DNA of 64,000 nucleotides from assembly GCF_032116555.1 (NCBI RefSeq), contig NZ_CP134949.1, positions 2,170,001-2,234,000 on the forward strand, given 5' to 3'. Below, one piece after another: positions 8,041 to 17,197 of the stretch (position 1 is its first letter; every line of letters starts with the position of its first letter). The notes beneath the pieces were generated by a model. The model worked only from the letters and a program-made list of their open reading frames with translations, ran no database searches and was not told where the DNA came from. This stretch comes from Halobaculum sp. XH14. Lineage in GTDB: Archaea; Halobacteriota; Halobacteria; Halobacteriales; Haloferacaceae. A program made the position numbers and the translations under genes.

Positions 8041-9171
8041 TCACCGGTTCTCGCTGCCGCCGCCCACGCCGTCGTCGATGACCTCGTCGAGCGTCTCGTC
8101 CGACACGGTGGCGGCCACCCGGACGCCCACCAGCGCGAGCACGATGCTGCCGACGATGAACAGGGCCAGCCGCTCGGTCGGGGCGAGCGGGACGCCGAAC
8201 AGTTCCAGGGGCCCGCGGCCGGCCTCGCGTTCGAGGAACCAGCCGGCGAACCCACGGACGACGAGTCCGAGCGCGACGACGCCGAACGGGAGGTTCAGGT
8301 ACGGCGTCCGGACGCCCTCGTCGCGGAGGAGTTCGTCGAGCAGCCGCCCGAACGAGGCGGTGAGCGCGGCGAGCGCCAGCCACGGGACGGCGCTGTAGCT
8401 GAACTGCATGGCCGCGACGAACTCCCCGCCCGCGACGGGTGAGGCCGCCAGCACGCCGAGGAACGCACCGATCAGCGTCAGCCCGACGGCGACGACGTAG
8501 GTGACGACCGACACCTGACCGGAGTAGAGCGCCTCGCGTGCGCGCTCGGGGCTCCGTTCGACGAAGTCGTCGATGCCGAGCCCGTAGTACAGCAGCGTCG
8601 CGCCGAGCAGCGAGGCGAGGCCGGCGACGGCCACGGCCGTCGAGAACTGCACGAGCAGCACCGGGAGGATGAGGAGACCGACGCCGAGCGGGACGAGCAC
8701 CGTCTCGCGCAGTTCCTCGTCGGCCATGAACTGCTTGAGGAGGTAGTAGGTGGACTCGAGGTCGCGCGCCTGCCTGACGACGACCCTGTCGACCGAGTCG
8801 ACAGGGAGCCGCGACTCGACGATGGGGACCGCGCGTTCGTCGGCGGCGCTGTCGATGACAACGATCGCCGAGTCCACGTCGTGGTCGCCGAGCACCTCGT
8901 CGAGTTGCGCGGCCAGCGCGCGGTCGGCCCCGACCGCCGAGTCGCCGGCACCCGCAAGGACCGCGACGACGGCGTCCTCGCCGCCGTCCTGCAGGTCGCG
9001 GGCGACGCGGAGCGATTCGAGGATCGAGTTGACGCCCGCGTCCTCCGGGTCGGAGAGCCCGAGGTCGGTCACGAGCGACCGGACCGCCTCCCAGCCGACG
9101 ACCGGGGTCCTGACGCCCGCCTTCCGGCCGACGTCGTTCGAGCGGTCCACACAGAGGACCAGCGTCGTCAC
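8041..9171 (-). CDS. DUF373 family membrane protein
   Basis: A 376-residue protein with a soluble N-terminal domain (residues 1-145) and about six membrane helices after it. The start TTLVLCVDRSNDVGRKAGV, the internal DPEDAGVNSILESLRVARDL and the later VVRQARDLESTYYLLKQ are the conserved blocks of archaeal DUF373. Function is unknown; the N-terminal part looks like an alpha/beta nucleotide-binding fold. A TATA element centred near 9,198 on the minus strand supports the start and a leaderless transcript. It is divergent from ridA. Confidence 0.9.
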   Translation of the reverse strand: MTTLVLCVDRSNDVGRKAGVRTPVVGWEAVRSLVTDLGLSDPEDAGVNSILESLRVARDLQDGGEDAVVAVLAGAGDSAVGADRALAAQLDEVLGDHDVDSAIVVIDSAADERAVPIVESRLPVDSVDRVVVRQARDLESTYYLLKQFMADEELRETVLVPLGVGLLILPVLLVQFSTAVAVAGLASLLGATLLYYGLGIDDFVERSPERAREALYSGQVSVVTYVVAVGLTLIGAFLGVLAASPVAGGEFVAAMQFSYSAVPWLALAALTASFGRLLDELLRDEGVRTPYLNLPFGVVALGLVVRGFAGWFLEREAGRGPLELFGVPLAPTERLALFIVGSIVLALVGVRVAATVSDETLDEVIDDGVGGGSENR

Positions 9172-9189
9172 GGTCGGTGGTGGGAACTG

Positions 9190-9235
9190 GGGGATGAAAA
9201 ACCCCGCACATGAGTCGACCGGTGGGGTTTACCCC
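9190..9235. promoter_or_regulatory. Two back-to-back TATA elements (DUF373 / ridA)
   Basis: Minus-strand GGGTTTTTCATC (centre about 9,198) is 27 bases from the DUF373 start. Plus-strand GGGGTTTACC (centre about 9,230) is 27 bases before the ridA start. Both transcripts would be leaderless, and only about 30 bases separate the two promoters. Confidence 0.65.
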
Positions 9236-9256
9236 GGCCGACGACGACGCGACCGC

Positions 9257-9646
9257 ATGGATCGAGAACGCGTCTCGACGGGGACCGAGTGGGAATCGAC
9301 GGTCGGCTACTCGCGGGCGGTACGGGTCGGCGACAGGATCGAGGTGGCCGGCACCACGGCGACCGACGAGTCCGGCGCGGTCGTCGCGCCCGGCGACGCG
9401 TTCGAACAGACGCGCGTCGCCATCGAGACCATCGAGTCGGCGCTGACCGAGGTCGACGGCGGCCTCGCGGACGTCGTCCGCACCCGGATGTTCGTCACGG
9501 ACGTCGACGACTGGCAGGACGTCGGGCGTGCCCACGGCGAGGCGTTCGGGGACGTTCGCCCGGCGACGACGCTGGTCGAGGTGTCGGGGCTCGTCGACCC
9601 GGAGATGCTCGTCGAAGTCGAGGCGGTCGCCGTGGTCGACGACTGA
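9257..9646 (+). CDS. ridA: RidA/YjgF/YER057c/UK114 family protein
   Basis: A 129-residue protein of the Rid family. RidA itself deaminates reactive enamine/imine intermediates made by PLP enzymes. The active-site arginine is present in VVRTRMFVTDVDDW and the glutamate block in VDPEMLVEVEAVAV. The N-terminal YSRAVRVGDRIEVAGTTATDE matches the family's substrate-pocket strand. The start is chosen by the TATA 27 bases upstream; a longer in-frame version from 8,750 overlaps DUF373 and is rejected. Paralogues with other substrates exist, so the precise reaction is inferred. Confidence 0.87.
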   Translation: MDRERVSTGTEWESTVGYSRAVRVGDRIEVAGTTATDESGAVVAPGDAFEQTRVAIETIESALTEVDGGLADVVRTRMFVTDVDDWQDVGRAHGEAFGDVRPATTLVEVSGLVDPEMLVEVEAVAVVDD

Positions 9647-9690
9647 CGGGGTGAGGGGGAGTCAGTGGCGCCGTCGCGACCGGTCCGAAC

Positions 9691-10689
9691 TCACAGTTCC
9701 AGCCCGCCCTCCTCGCCGGCGACCGCCGCGGCCGCGCCCGCGCCGAGCGCGTAGGCGACCGACGCCGCGCCCACCCCGAACCGCTCGGAGAGCCCGCGCT
9801 GGGGTTCGAACTCCTCGCGGACCGGCTCGACGTCGATGAGTTCGCCGACGCGGTCCTCGGCGTCCTCGTCGGTGCCGAGCGCGGTCACCAGCCCCATGTC
9901 GACGGCGTCCTCGCCGAGGAAGACGCGTGCCTCGGTGTCGCGGACCGCCTCCTCGTCGAGCTCGAACGACTCGGCGACGCGCTCGACGAAGTTGTCGTAC
10001 CACGAGTCCGAGAGCCCCTGGAGGTACTCGCGCTCGCGGGGTTCGAGCTCCTTGAACGGCGCGCCCAGCGAGTCCTTGTACTCGCCCGAGACGATGCGCT
10101 CGTAGGAGATGCCGTACCGGTCCGCGAACTCGGCAAAGCGGGTCTGCGTGAACCGCACGCCGATGCTGCCGACGAGCGAGGCGTCCCGGGCCCAGAGTTC
10201 GTCACAGCCGGAAGCGATCCACATGCCGCCCGACGCGCACAGATCGGTGGCGTACGCGACCGTCGGGCCGTCGAACTCCATGGCGGCCATGCGGATGTCG
10301 TCGCTGGGGACGACCTCCCCGCCGGGCGTGTTGAGCTTCAACATCAGCGCCTCGACGTTGTCGTCCCCGTCGGCGCGTTCGATCTGCTCGACGATCTCGT
10401 CGGCGTCGGGCGTCGTCGGCGAGCGCGGGAGCGGTCCCCCGCCGCCGTCGCGCGTGATGGGGCCCGAGACCTCGACCTCCGCGACGGTGTAGTCCGCGAA
10501 GTACCCGCCGAGGGCGCCGGACGCGAATCTGATCGCCACGAGAACCAGCCCTGCCGTGAGCAGCACGCCCAGCAGTTCGGCGAGGTCGCCGGGGAGCCAG
10601 TACAGGAACACGAACCCGAGCGCCGCGGCCGCGAGGCCGACGACGACGAGCACGAGCGCTCGGACGCCGTTCTGACTTGAATCTGCCAT
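9691..10689 (-). CDS. sppA: Signal peptide peptidase SppA (S49 serine protease)
   Basis: A 332-residue membrane-anchored protease that degrades signal peptides left in the membrane. Two N-terminal helices (about residues 10-32 and 38-56) anchor it. The S49 domain shows LKLNTPGGEVVPSDDI, the nucleophile region DLCASGGMWIASG and the general-base lysine in VSGEYKDSLGAPFKELEPRER, giving a Ser-Lys dyad. The far C-terminus is another short hydrophobic alanine/glycine stretch. The start at 10,689 follows a TATA centred at about 10,717 on the minus strand; the longer open frame upstream runs through repeat B. Confidence 0.9.
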   Translation of the reverse strand: MADSSQNGVRALVLVVVGLAAAALGFVFLYWLPGDLAELLGVLLTAGLVLVAIRFASGALGGYFADYTVAEVEVSGPITRDGGGGPLPRSPTTPDADEIVEQIERADGDDNVEALMLKLNTPGGEVVPSDDIRMAAMEFDGPTVAYATDLCASGGMWIASGCDELWARDASLVGSIGVRFTQTRFAEFADRYGISYERIVSGEYKDSLGAPFKELEPREREYLQGLSDSWYDNFVERVAESFELDEEAVRDTEARVFLGEDAVDMGLVTALGTDEDAEDRVGELIDVEPVREEFEPQRGLSERFGVGAASVAYALGAGAAAAVAGEEGGLEL

Positions 10690-10758
10690 ACCCGGAGCAG
10701 ACGCGCCGGCGACGTAAAAACAGGGGACGGATTTCGAGCAGGTGACCGGCCAACCGGC

Positions 10759-11123
10759 GGCGGTGGCGCGCGTGACTCGAACCCCCTTGTGGGGTGAACA
10801 GACGCGCGCGAGGGATGGGTGAGGGAGGCGAGCGAAGCGAGCCGACCGAGCGAATCGGCTGCTCACGCGAGCGATGCGAGGGTGAGTTCCGAGGAGCGTG
10901 CTCCGAGGTAAGGGAGGCGTGTGGCTGCCGTGCGGTTGCGGTGCGGCTGGGTGGGACTGAAAGGGAGCGCGGCGTTCGCGGGCGCTTGCGCTCGTGAATT
11001 CGGGAGAGCGTGCTCTCCCGTACGTCGGCGAACCCCGGTCCCGCAAGCACCGCAGTGCGACCGGAGGGAGCACGAGGAGCGTAGCGTGGGCCGCGAGAGC
11101 CGAGAGCCGCGGGGGCTTTCGAG
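10759..11123. repeat. Intergenic repeat family, copy B
   Basis: This fills most of the 588-base gap between sppA and the coiled-coil gene. It begins like copy A (GGTGGCG then a CCCCCTTGTGGGG hairpin), then GCGCGCGAGGGATG, a run of short palindromes such as GGGAGAGCGTGCTCTCCC, the block GTGGGACTGAAAGGG, and ends with the 20-base terminal sequence GAGCCGCGGGGGCTTTCGAG at 11,104-11,123. It has no credible reading frame. Bases 11,124-11,277 hold no recognisable feature. Confidence 0.65.
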
Positions 11124-11277
11124 AACTGGCTCCCGACGGATCAGTGAACGTAGAATCCAAGCGCCGCGGGGACTTCCGCGTCACCAGCCCGTTACACACG
11201 GGGCGTACCAAACTGCCGAAGCGAAAGCTACCCAACCAACGACAGCCGACCGAAAACGCGAAAATCCGACCGTCCGT

Positions 11278-12201
11278 CTAGAGCAGCCCCGTCTTCTGGA
11301 GCTTCATCAGGTCCTCGGTGTCGAGAGTTTCGCCTTCCTTGAACTTCTGGTAGATCTCCTCGGCCTCCTCGCGTTCCTCCTCCTTCTTCTCCTCGCGCTC
11401 GGCCTTGCGCTCCTGCTCCTCCTCCTTGTCCAGTTCGCGCAGGCGCTTCTGGACGCTGACGAAGTCCTCGTGGTGGCGGTCGGCCGCCTCCTGGGCCTCG
11501 ACGAACAGCTCGTGCATCTCGTCGGCCTCGTCGCGGATCTCGTCGGCCTCGCGGTAGGCCTCGATCATCTGGTTGTGGTGCTCCTGGGCCTCGTCCGCGA
11601 GCTCGGTCACCTTCTGGTGGTGAGTCGACGCCTCGCTACGGACCTCCTCGGCCTCCTCGATGAGCTCCTCCAGGTCGCCGCTCTGCTCGACCTTGCCCTT
11701 CTTCTCGGCGAGCTGCTCGCGCTTCTCCTCTATCTTCTCGATGAGTTCGCGCTCGTCCTCGGTCGAGAGCACCTCCGTCTGCTGTTTGAACTCGAGGTCC
11801 TCGATCTCCTCCTTGAGCTCCTCGATGGATTTGCCCGAGCCGAGTTCGAGGTCCTGTTTCCGCTGCTCGACCTCGTCGAACAGCTCGTTGGCCTCGGCGT
11901 TCATCTCGTTGCGCGACTCCTTGTGCTCTTGAACCTTCTCGTTGAGCTCGTCCCGCTTCTCGCGGTGCTCCTGGGCCTCGTCGACCTTCTCGCGCGTCTT
12001 GGCGTTCAGGTCGTCGCGCTTGGACGCGCGCTCGGAGGCCATCTGGTTCAGATCGTTACGTCGGTCGCGCAGTTGACCGGCGAGTTTGATCAGCGACCCT
12101 TTCGAGCCGCTCTCGAGCTTTTCGTCGTCGAGCTCGACGTTCTGTGATTCCGCAAGCTGGTCAAGTCCGTACTCTTCGAGAACTTCCTCTTTCGTTACCA
12201 T
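11278..12201 (-). CDS. Archaeal coiled-coil protein (COG1340-like)
   Basis: A 307-residue, highly charged, glutamate/lysine-rich protein predicted to be almost entirely coiled coil from about residue 35 to 290, with no membrane segment. It resembles the uncharacterised archaeal coiled-coil family COG1340. The role is unknown; related proteins have been suggested to organise nucleoprotein or scaffold functions, which is not shown here. A minus-strand TATA element (GGGTTTATGTAC, near 12,348-12,360) predicts a leader of about 120 bases. The opposite-strand leucine-rich frame over the same bases is a mirror of the GAG/CTC composition. Confidence 0.83.
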   Translation of the reverse strand: MVTKEEVLEEYGLDQLAESQNVELDDEKLESGSKGSLIKLAGQLRDRRNDLNQMASERASKRDDLNAKTREKVDEAQEHREKRDELNEKVQEHKESRNEMNAEANELFDEVEQRKQDLELGSGKSIEELKEEIEDLEFKQQTEVLSTEDERELIEKIEEKREQLAEKKGKVEQSGDLEELIEEAEEVRSEASTHHQKVTELADEAQEHHNQMIEAYREADEIRDEADEMHELFVEAQEAADRHHEDFVSVQKRLRELDKEEEQERKAEREEKKEEEREEAEEIYQKFKEGETLDTEDLMKLQKTGLL

Positions 12202-12441
12202 GATTCGTTACCTCGACACCATACTGCTCCGGGTGTGGCGGTCGCTCGGGGAGTGCTGTCGGTCCGGTGTGTGAGAACCCCGTATCATTCAGCGTGCTGT
12301 GCCACGACGCCCCGAAGGCGTTCTGGTACTCACGACTACACGGCTGGCGTACATAAACCCACCGGTAATTCGGCGGGTGAAAACGGGTAGCACACGGCGT
12401 GAAACCCTCGGAAACGCGTGATAACGAGTACCGTGGTTTCC

Positions 12442-13197
12442 TCACACGGCCCGGTAGGCACCCAGCCGAGTCCCGTCCAGCAGGTACGCCTCGCCCCCCT
12501 CGAGCCCGTCGGGCAGGAACGGCGAGAGGAACGACTGGCCCGCGACGTTCACCCACGTGCCCCCGGAGCGCTCGTTGAACGCGGGGAAGACGACCAACTC
12601 GGGGTCGCCCCACTCGTCGATCTCGACCCGATCCGCGAACGCCGCACGCGAGAGCGGGCCGCGGAGCCACGCCCGTTCGACCCGCGTCCCGCCGACCTCG
12701 TCGGCGAGCCTGACAGCCGCGTGTTCGTGGCCCATACACACCACGTCGGCACCGAGGACCGCCGGCGACGGCCAGGTGTGGCCGTGGAGGACGCCCACGT
12801 CGCCGATGCGGCCCCCGTTTGACGGCGTCACCTCGATCCGGTCGTCGAACGCCTCGGCGACGCCGGGGTCGTGGTTCCCGAGCGCGAGCGTCACCGGAAC
12901 CGCGACCGCGTCGAGCAGGTCCCCGATCTCCTCGCGCTCGATCCCCTCGGTCTCGCCGATCCGATGACCGAGGTCGCCGAGCACGACCAGTCGGTCGGCG
13001 TCCGTCCCGGCCAGCAGTCCCAGCAGTCGCTCGCGTCGCTGCTGGGCGGCGCTCTGGAGCTCCACGCCGCGTTCGTATCGGAGGCCGATCTCGATGCCCG
13101 CGTGGTAGTCGGCGACGACGAGTGCCGTCTCGTCGCCCAGATCGGCGGTCGCCGCCGGCGCGCCCGGAACCGGCTCGACGAGCGACTCGGTCGCCAT
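12442..13197 (-). CDS. rpe: RPA-operon metallophosphoesterase
   Basis: A 251-residue calcineurin-like phosphoesterase. Metal-binding blocks are VVADYHAGIE (about residue 29), LVVLGDLGHRI (about 73), LALGNHDPG (about 105), VLHGHTWP (about 136) and MGHEHAA (about 155), in the order D-H, GD, GNHD, GH, GHxH. It is the third gene of the rpa1 operon: its ATG directly abuts the stop of rpap1 with no spacing. In Haloferax the equivalent gene is co-transcribed with rpa1. The substrate is unknown, and a role in DNA metabolism is inferred from context. Confidence 0.88.
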   Translation of the reverse strand: MATESLVEPVPGAPAATADLGDETALVVADYHAGIEIGLRYERGVELQSAAQQRRERLLGLLAGTDADRLVVLGDLGHRIGETEGIEREEIGDLLDAVAVPVTLALGNHDPGVAEAFDDRIEVTPSNGGRIGDVGVLHGHTWPSPAVLGADVVCMGHEHAAVRLADEVGGTRVERAWLRGPLSRAAFADRVEIDEWGDPELVVFPAFNERSGGTWVNVAGQSFLSPFLPDGLEGGEAYLLDGTRLGAYRAV

Positions 13198-14832
13198 TCA
13201 GATGGACTTCAGCGTCCCCTCGCTGGGCTCGTAGCACTTGCCGCTCATGAGCGCGTCCTGCACGGCGTCGTCCGCCTCGTCCTCGCTCACGCCGAATCGG
13301 TCGGCGGCGGTCGCCACGACCTCGGCGCGGTCCGCGCCGTCGCCGTCGTCGAGTTCGTCCATCAGGTCGAGAACGGCGTCCTCGACGTCGACGTCCCCGG
13401 CCGCCTCGCCCGCGTCGGTCGTTCCATCCTCGCTCGACTCGGTCGCATCTCCGTCGGTCGCCGCCTCCGCCTCGTCGTCGCCTTCGGCCGGCTCGGCACC
13501 GGCTTCGGGCGCTTTCGCACCGGTCTCCGGTTCGGGCGTCTCGATGCCGGCCTCGCCCGCGTCGGGGACGTCGCTTCCCGAGGAGAACTCGACGCCGTGC
13601 TCCTCCTCGACCTCGCGGCGTTCCTCGTCGGAGACCGCGTCCTCGAAGTCGCCCAGGTCCTCGTCGTCGAAGTCGCCCAGCGCGGCGTCCTCGTCCGTGT
13701 CAGCGTCGACGTCGGGTTCAGCGGCCGACCCCTCGGACTGCTCGGCCGCATCCGCGGTCGGTTCCTCGGGATCGGGATCGGGGTCGGGGTCGGTTTCGGG
13801 CTCCGGACCGGCGTCTCCTCCGACGTCCGTCCCCGACCCGGTGTTCGCGTCGGCAGCGTCGCCGGTGGTCGCAGTCGAACTGGCGGCGTCGGCACCGCCG
13901 GTCGTCGCGGCCGCCCCCGCCGGCTCCGCGGCTTCGTCCGCTCCCGCGTCGGGCTCGGAGTCGGCCTCGGCAGCCGGTTCGTCCGGCGCGTCCGTCGGTT
14001 CGGCCTCGGCGGGCTCCGCTTCCGCCGGCTCCGACTCCGACGGTTCCGCCTCGCTCGCCCGCCCGGGAGCCGCGGAGAGGTCGAGCCCGTGATCCGGAAG
14101 CGGGCCGACCTCGGCCGGGCCCGAGGCGTCCGGTTCGGTCGACAGCGCGCGGGCCTCCTCGCGCTCATCGGCGACCACTTCGAGCGCGTCGACCGCGAGT
14201 CGGCGGACCGCCTCGACGTACGCCGGCGTCGTGCCGTAGTGCTCCAGCGCGCGCGGAATCCCGGTCGCGAGCTGTTCGGGCGCGCCGGCGGCCTCGAGCC
14301 GCGTCTCCAGCGCGTCGCCGCGCTCGTCGAGTTCCAGCGCGGCCGCGAGCACCGCCAGCCTGTCGAGCGTCGCCTCCGCGGTCGAGACCGTCCAGCGGTC
14401 GCGCGTGTCCGCGTCGACCTCGCTCACGCTCTCCGGGCGGACCGACGTGTAGACGACGTCCGCGTCGTCGGGTTCGAAGGTGCGGGCCTTCCCGGTGAGC
14501 GCGACGAACGCCGGCGGCGTGGTGCGCTCGAGGAACGCGAGTTCCTCCGGCTGGTACTGGCCGGCGTAGGTGACGAACGCGCCGGTCGGGTCGACGACCC
14601 GCCCGCGGACCGTCTCCTCGTTCACCGACTCGACCTCGGTGAGCACGCCGACCGCGAACAGGCGATTCACCCGGAGGCCGGTCGGGGTGACGACGTAGTT
14701 CGGGGCGCGCTCCTCGTCGCTCTCGGAGTACTCCAGCGAGGCGTCGTCGAACTCGGCGGCGAACAGCCGGTGGGCGACCTCGCGGGTTCCGGGGCCGGAG
14801 TCGTCGTCACCGCCGTCGTCGTTCGAACTCAC
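13198..14832 (-). CDS. rpap1: RPA1-associated protein RPAP1
   Basis: A 544-residue protein with an N-terminal OB-fold-like domain (residues 15-210; conserved phrases REVAHRLFAAEF, VVDPTGAFVTYAGQYQPEE and FVALTGKAR). A long low-complexity acidic linker follows (about residues 225-440, Glu/Asp/Ala/Pro/Ser-rich). A helical C-terminal domain comes last (about 470-544), ending in DRFGVSEDEADDAVQDALMSGKCYEP. The family (COG3390) is encoded next to RPA and binds it in Haloferax. It overlaps rpa1 by 4 bases (ATGA), consistent with coupled translation. The linker is longer than I would expect for the family. Confidence 0.88.
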   Translation of the reverse strand: MSSNDDGGDDDSGPGTREVAHRLFAAEFDDASLEYSESDEERAPNYVVTPTGLRVNRLFAVGVLTEVESVNEETVRGRVVDPTGAFVTYAGQYQPEELAFLERTTPPAFVALTGKARTFEPDDADVVYTSVRPESVSEVDADTRDRWTVSTAEATLDRLAVLAAALELDERGDALETRLEAAGAPEQLATGIPRALEHYGTTPAYVEAVRRLAVDALEVVADEREEARALSTEPDASGPAEVGPLPDHGLDLSAAPGRASEAEPSESEPAEAEPAEAEPTDAPDEPAAEADSEPDAGADEAAEPAGAAATTGGADAASSTATTGDAADANTGSGTDVGGDAGPEPETDPDPDPDPEEPTADAAEQSEGSAAEPDVDADTDEDAALGDFDDEDLGDFEDAVSDEERREVEEEHGVEFSSGSDVPDAGEAGIETPEPETGAKAPEAGAEPAEGDDEAEAATDGDATESSEDGTTDAGEAAGDVDVEDAVLDLMDELDDGDGADRAEVVATAADRFGVSEDEADDAVQDALMSGKCYEPSEGTLKSI

Positions 14833-16130
14833 GTTCTCACCTCCCCGGAGTCATCCGGGCCGGGTCGGGCACCCACCCCTTCGAGCGCGGCCTTCGCACG
14901 TTCGGCCGGGTCGTCCCCGCTCGATTCGAACTCGCTCGCGTCGAGGTTCGCGCCGTACTCGTCGACCGAGAGGTGGCCGCGGACGCGGTACTCGCGCCCG
15001 ACGAGTTTCCCCCGCACGTCCTCGGCGACGACCTCGCGGCTCATCGCCTCACGCGCGGCCTCGAGGGCGTCCTCGAGGGTGCCGCCGTACACGTCCTCGG
15101 TGATGTCGCGGTCGAGGATGGCGGTGACGGTGGCGGTGCCGTCGTCGAGGATGGCCTTCACGCGGAGGTCGTCCTCCGGGTCGACCTGCCCGTGGCTGCG
15201 GCACTGTCCGTTCTGGACGAGTCGCCCGCAGTCGGGACAGCGTTCGATGAGCCCCGAGCCGTCACGGACCTCGAGCACGTTGCCGGTCACCTCGACGTCG
15301 TACATCCCGCCCGAGCCGATCGCCTCGCCGATGGCGACGCGTGGCGCCTCGTCGGTCACCTCGACCGAGGCCCCGGCGACGGTCGTGAACTCGGTGAGGT
15401 TGATGGAGGGGACGCCGCGGAACTCGCGGACGTACACGTCCTCGATGCGGAGTTCCGCGCCCTCCTCGACCGCCGGCGTCGGGTCCCAGTCGGTGAACGG
15501 GAGCCGGGCGGTCTCGTCGCCGAGCACGCCCGAGAGGATGGTGGTCTCGCCGTCCCGGCCGTCGATGACGCGCTCCTCGACCTCCATCACGCGCGCCTCG
15601 ACGGTCAGGCCGCGGTCGCCCGCCTCGACGTCGATGAGGTCGCGCTCGCCGCCGACGTCGTACGGGACCTCGAGCGGCTCCGACTCGAGCGCGACGGAGG
15701 AGGACTGGCCCATGTTGAGTTCGGGCCGACCCTCCCACTCGCGCACGCCGGCGTTGCCGACGGTGACGGTGTCGCCCGGTTCGAAGCCGAAGTCCTGCCA
15801 GGCGGTGTAGCTGATCGTCCCCGTATCGTCGGCGAGTCTCCCCTCACGGATGGTCGTGTCGTCGCCCTGGTAGCGGATGCTCCGTGTCCCGACGGTCAGC
15901 ACGCGCGCCGTGACGCTCACGTTGCCCGAGTCGGTCGTGACGTCCGCGACGTCGACCGACGTGGGCGAGGCGTCGCCGCCGCCACCGCCGCCGTACTTCC
16001 GGCGGACCGACTGCTTCGCCTCGTCGATGGGGACGCTGTACTCCAGTAGGTTCTGCAAGTCCTGCTTGACCTCCGTTTTGTCTTCGCCGAGAGCGGAGGC
16101 GAGCTCCTCGGCGTGTTTGTCGACGTCCAT
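14829..16130 (-). CDS. rpa1: Replication protein A (single-stranded DNA-binding), RPA1 type
   Basis: A 433-residue single-strand DNA-binding protein for replication and repair. A short helical N-terminus (residues 1-45) precedes three OB folds (about 60-160, 170-265 and 285-390). A zinc-finger-like insert, CPDCGRLVQNGQCRSHGQ, sits in the third OB region (about residue 300). This layout and the following rpap1-rpe genes match the Haloferax rpa1 operon. A TATA element centred near 16,159 on the minus strand places the transcript start next to the ATG. Confidence 0.92.
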   Translation of the reverse strand: MDVDKHAEELASALGEDKTEVKQDLQNLLEYSVPIDEAKQSVRRKYGGGGGGDASPTSVDVADVTTDSGNVSVTARVLTVGTRSIRYQGDDTTIREGRLADDTGTISYTAWQDFGFEPGDTVTVGNAGVREWEGRPELNMGQSSSVALESEPLEVPYDVGGERDLIDVEAGDRGLTVEARVMEVEERVIDGRDGETTILSGVLGDETARLPFTDWDPTPAVEEGAELRIEDVYVREFRGVPSINLTEFTTVAGASVEVTDEAPRVAIGEAIGSGGMYDVEVTGNVLEVRDGSGLIERCPDCGRLVQNGQCRSHGQVDPEDDLRVKAILDDGTATVTAILDRDITEDVYGGTLEDALEAAREAMSREVVAEDVRGKLVGREYRVRGHLSVDEYGANLDASEFESSGDDPAERAKAALEGVGARPGPDDSGEVRT

Positions 16131-16420
16131 CGCTCCGAGCTAGTTCGGGACGGCTGTTAAACTCTCCGTGCCGTTTCGGCGGTGCCTGGGGTGAACGGTG
16201 GTCGGCTACAGGAGCCGATGTCGGTGTCACGGCACCACCGACGTTCTCGATGGTCGCCCCGCGCCACGGAGTCGTCCACGGAGACAGTCGGAACGGTCTG
16301 GCGGGCGACCGTCACCGCCAGCGGGTTCCGGGACGGTTTCGCCGTCGCAGCCACCAGGACGCCGACGTCGACCGGCTCGCCCGACCGTACGTTTACGTCA
16401 CCTCCCGCAGACCCTCGTCC

Positions 16421-17197
16421 ATGTCCATCGAGGAACGGTTCTCCGTCGACGGAACCACGGCAATCGTCACCGGCGCGTCGAGCGGCATCGGGAAGGCCAT
16501 CGCCGAGACGTTCGCGGCCGACGGCGCGGACGTCGTGGTCTGCTCGCGCGAGCAGGGGAACGTCGACCCGGTCGCCGACGCGATCAACGACCGGGACGGC
16601 GGCCGGTGTCTCGCCGTCGAGTGCGACGTGACCGACGCCGGGGCGGTCGGCGCGCTCGTGGACGCGACCGTCGAGGAGTTCGGCGGGCTGGACTGTCTCG
16701 TCAACAACGCGGGCGCGTCGTTCATGGCGCCCGTCGAGGACGTCTCCGAGAACGGCTGGAAGACCATCGTCGACATCAACCTCCACGGCGCGTACCACTG
16801 CGTCCGGGCCGCCGCGGATCACCTCGCGGACGGCGGCGGCACAGTCATCAACGTCGCGTCGGTCGCCGGCCAGCGCGCCGCGCCGTACATGAGCCACTAC
16901 GGCGCGGCGAAGGCGGGCCTGGAGAACTTCACGAAGACGCTCGCCGTCGAGTGGGCGGGCCGCGACGTGCGCGCGAACTGTCTCGCGCCGGGCTACGTGG
17001 CGACGCCGGGCGTCGAGTCACAGATGGGCGTCTCCGCCGAGAACGTCGAGCGGAGCGAGGTCGACCGCCGGATCGGCACGAGCCAGGAGATCGCCGACGT
17101 CGCGCGCTTTCTCGCGGCCGACGCCTCCTCGTATCTCACCGGCCAGACCGTGACCGCCGAGGGCGTCCCGCCGGGCGAGGAGTTGCCCGAGGCCTAA
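16421..17197 (+). CDS. Short-chain dehydrogenase/reductase
   Basis: A 258-residue Rossmann-fold NAD(P)-dependent oxidoreductase of the classical SDR family. The cofactor motif TGASSGIGKA is at about residues 18-27. LVNNAGASF, the catalytic serine in INVASVAGQ, and the YxxxK pair in MSHYGAAKAGLENF follow. The C-terminal SSYLTGQTVTAEGV is typical. The acceptor substrate is unknown. A TATA-like GTTTACGT 27 bases upstream fixes the start; the in-frame extension to 16,250 is arginine-rich and unlikely. The stop codon overlaps the stop of the small convergent gene. Confidence 0.92.
   Translation: MSIEERFSVDGTTAIVTGASSGIGKAIAETFAADGADVVVCSREQGNVDPVADAINDRDGGRCLAVECDVTDAGAVGALVDATVEEFGGLDCLVNNAGASFMAPVEDVSENGWKTIVDINLHGAYHCVRAAADHLADGGGTVINVASVAGQRAAPYMSHYGAAKAGLENFTKTLAVEWAGRDVRANCLAPGYVATPGVESQMGVSAENVERSEVDRRIGTSQEIADVARFLAADASSYLTGQTVTAEGVPPGEELPEA

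Noticed and set aside
10775-10800. CRISPR-repeat-like hairpin (GAACCCCCTTGTGGGGTGAA)
   Set aside because: It is reminiscent of the stem of haloarchaeal CRISPR repeats, but there is only one copy, no regular spacers and no cas genes. Its surroundings belong to the intergenic repeat family.
10921-12147. A leucine-rich 408-codon plus-strand frame
   Set aside because: It is the complement of the Glu/Lys-rich coiled-coil gene (CTC/CTG read opposite GAG/CAG).
12871-15810. A 979-codon plus-strand open frame across the RPA operon
   Set aside because: It mirrors the real minus-strand genes (rpap1, rpa1 and rpe), and its residues are composition-driven (Arg, Val, Gly). The minus-strand proteins match known families and fit together as an operon.
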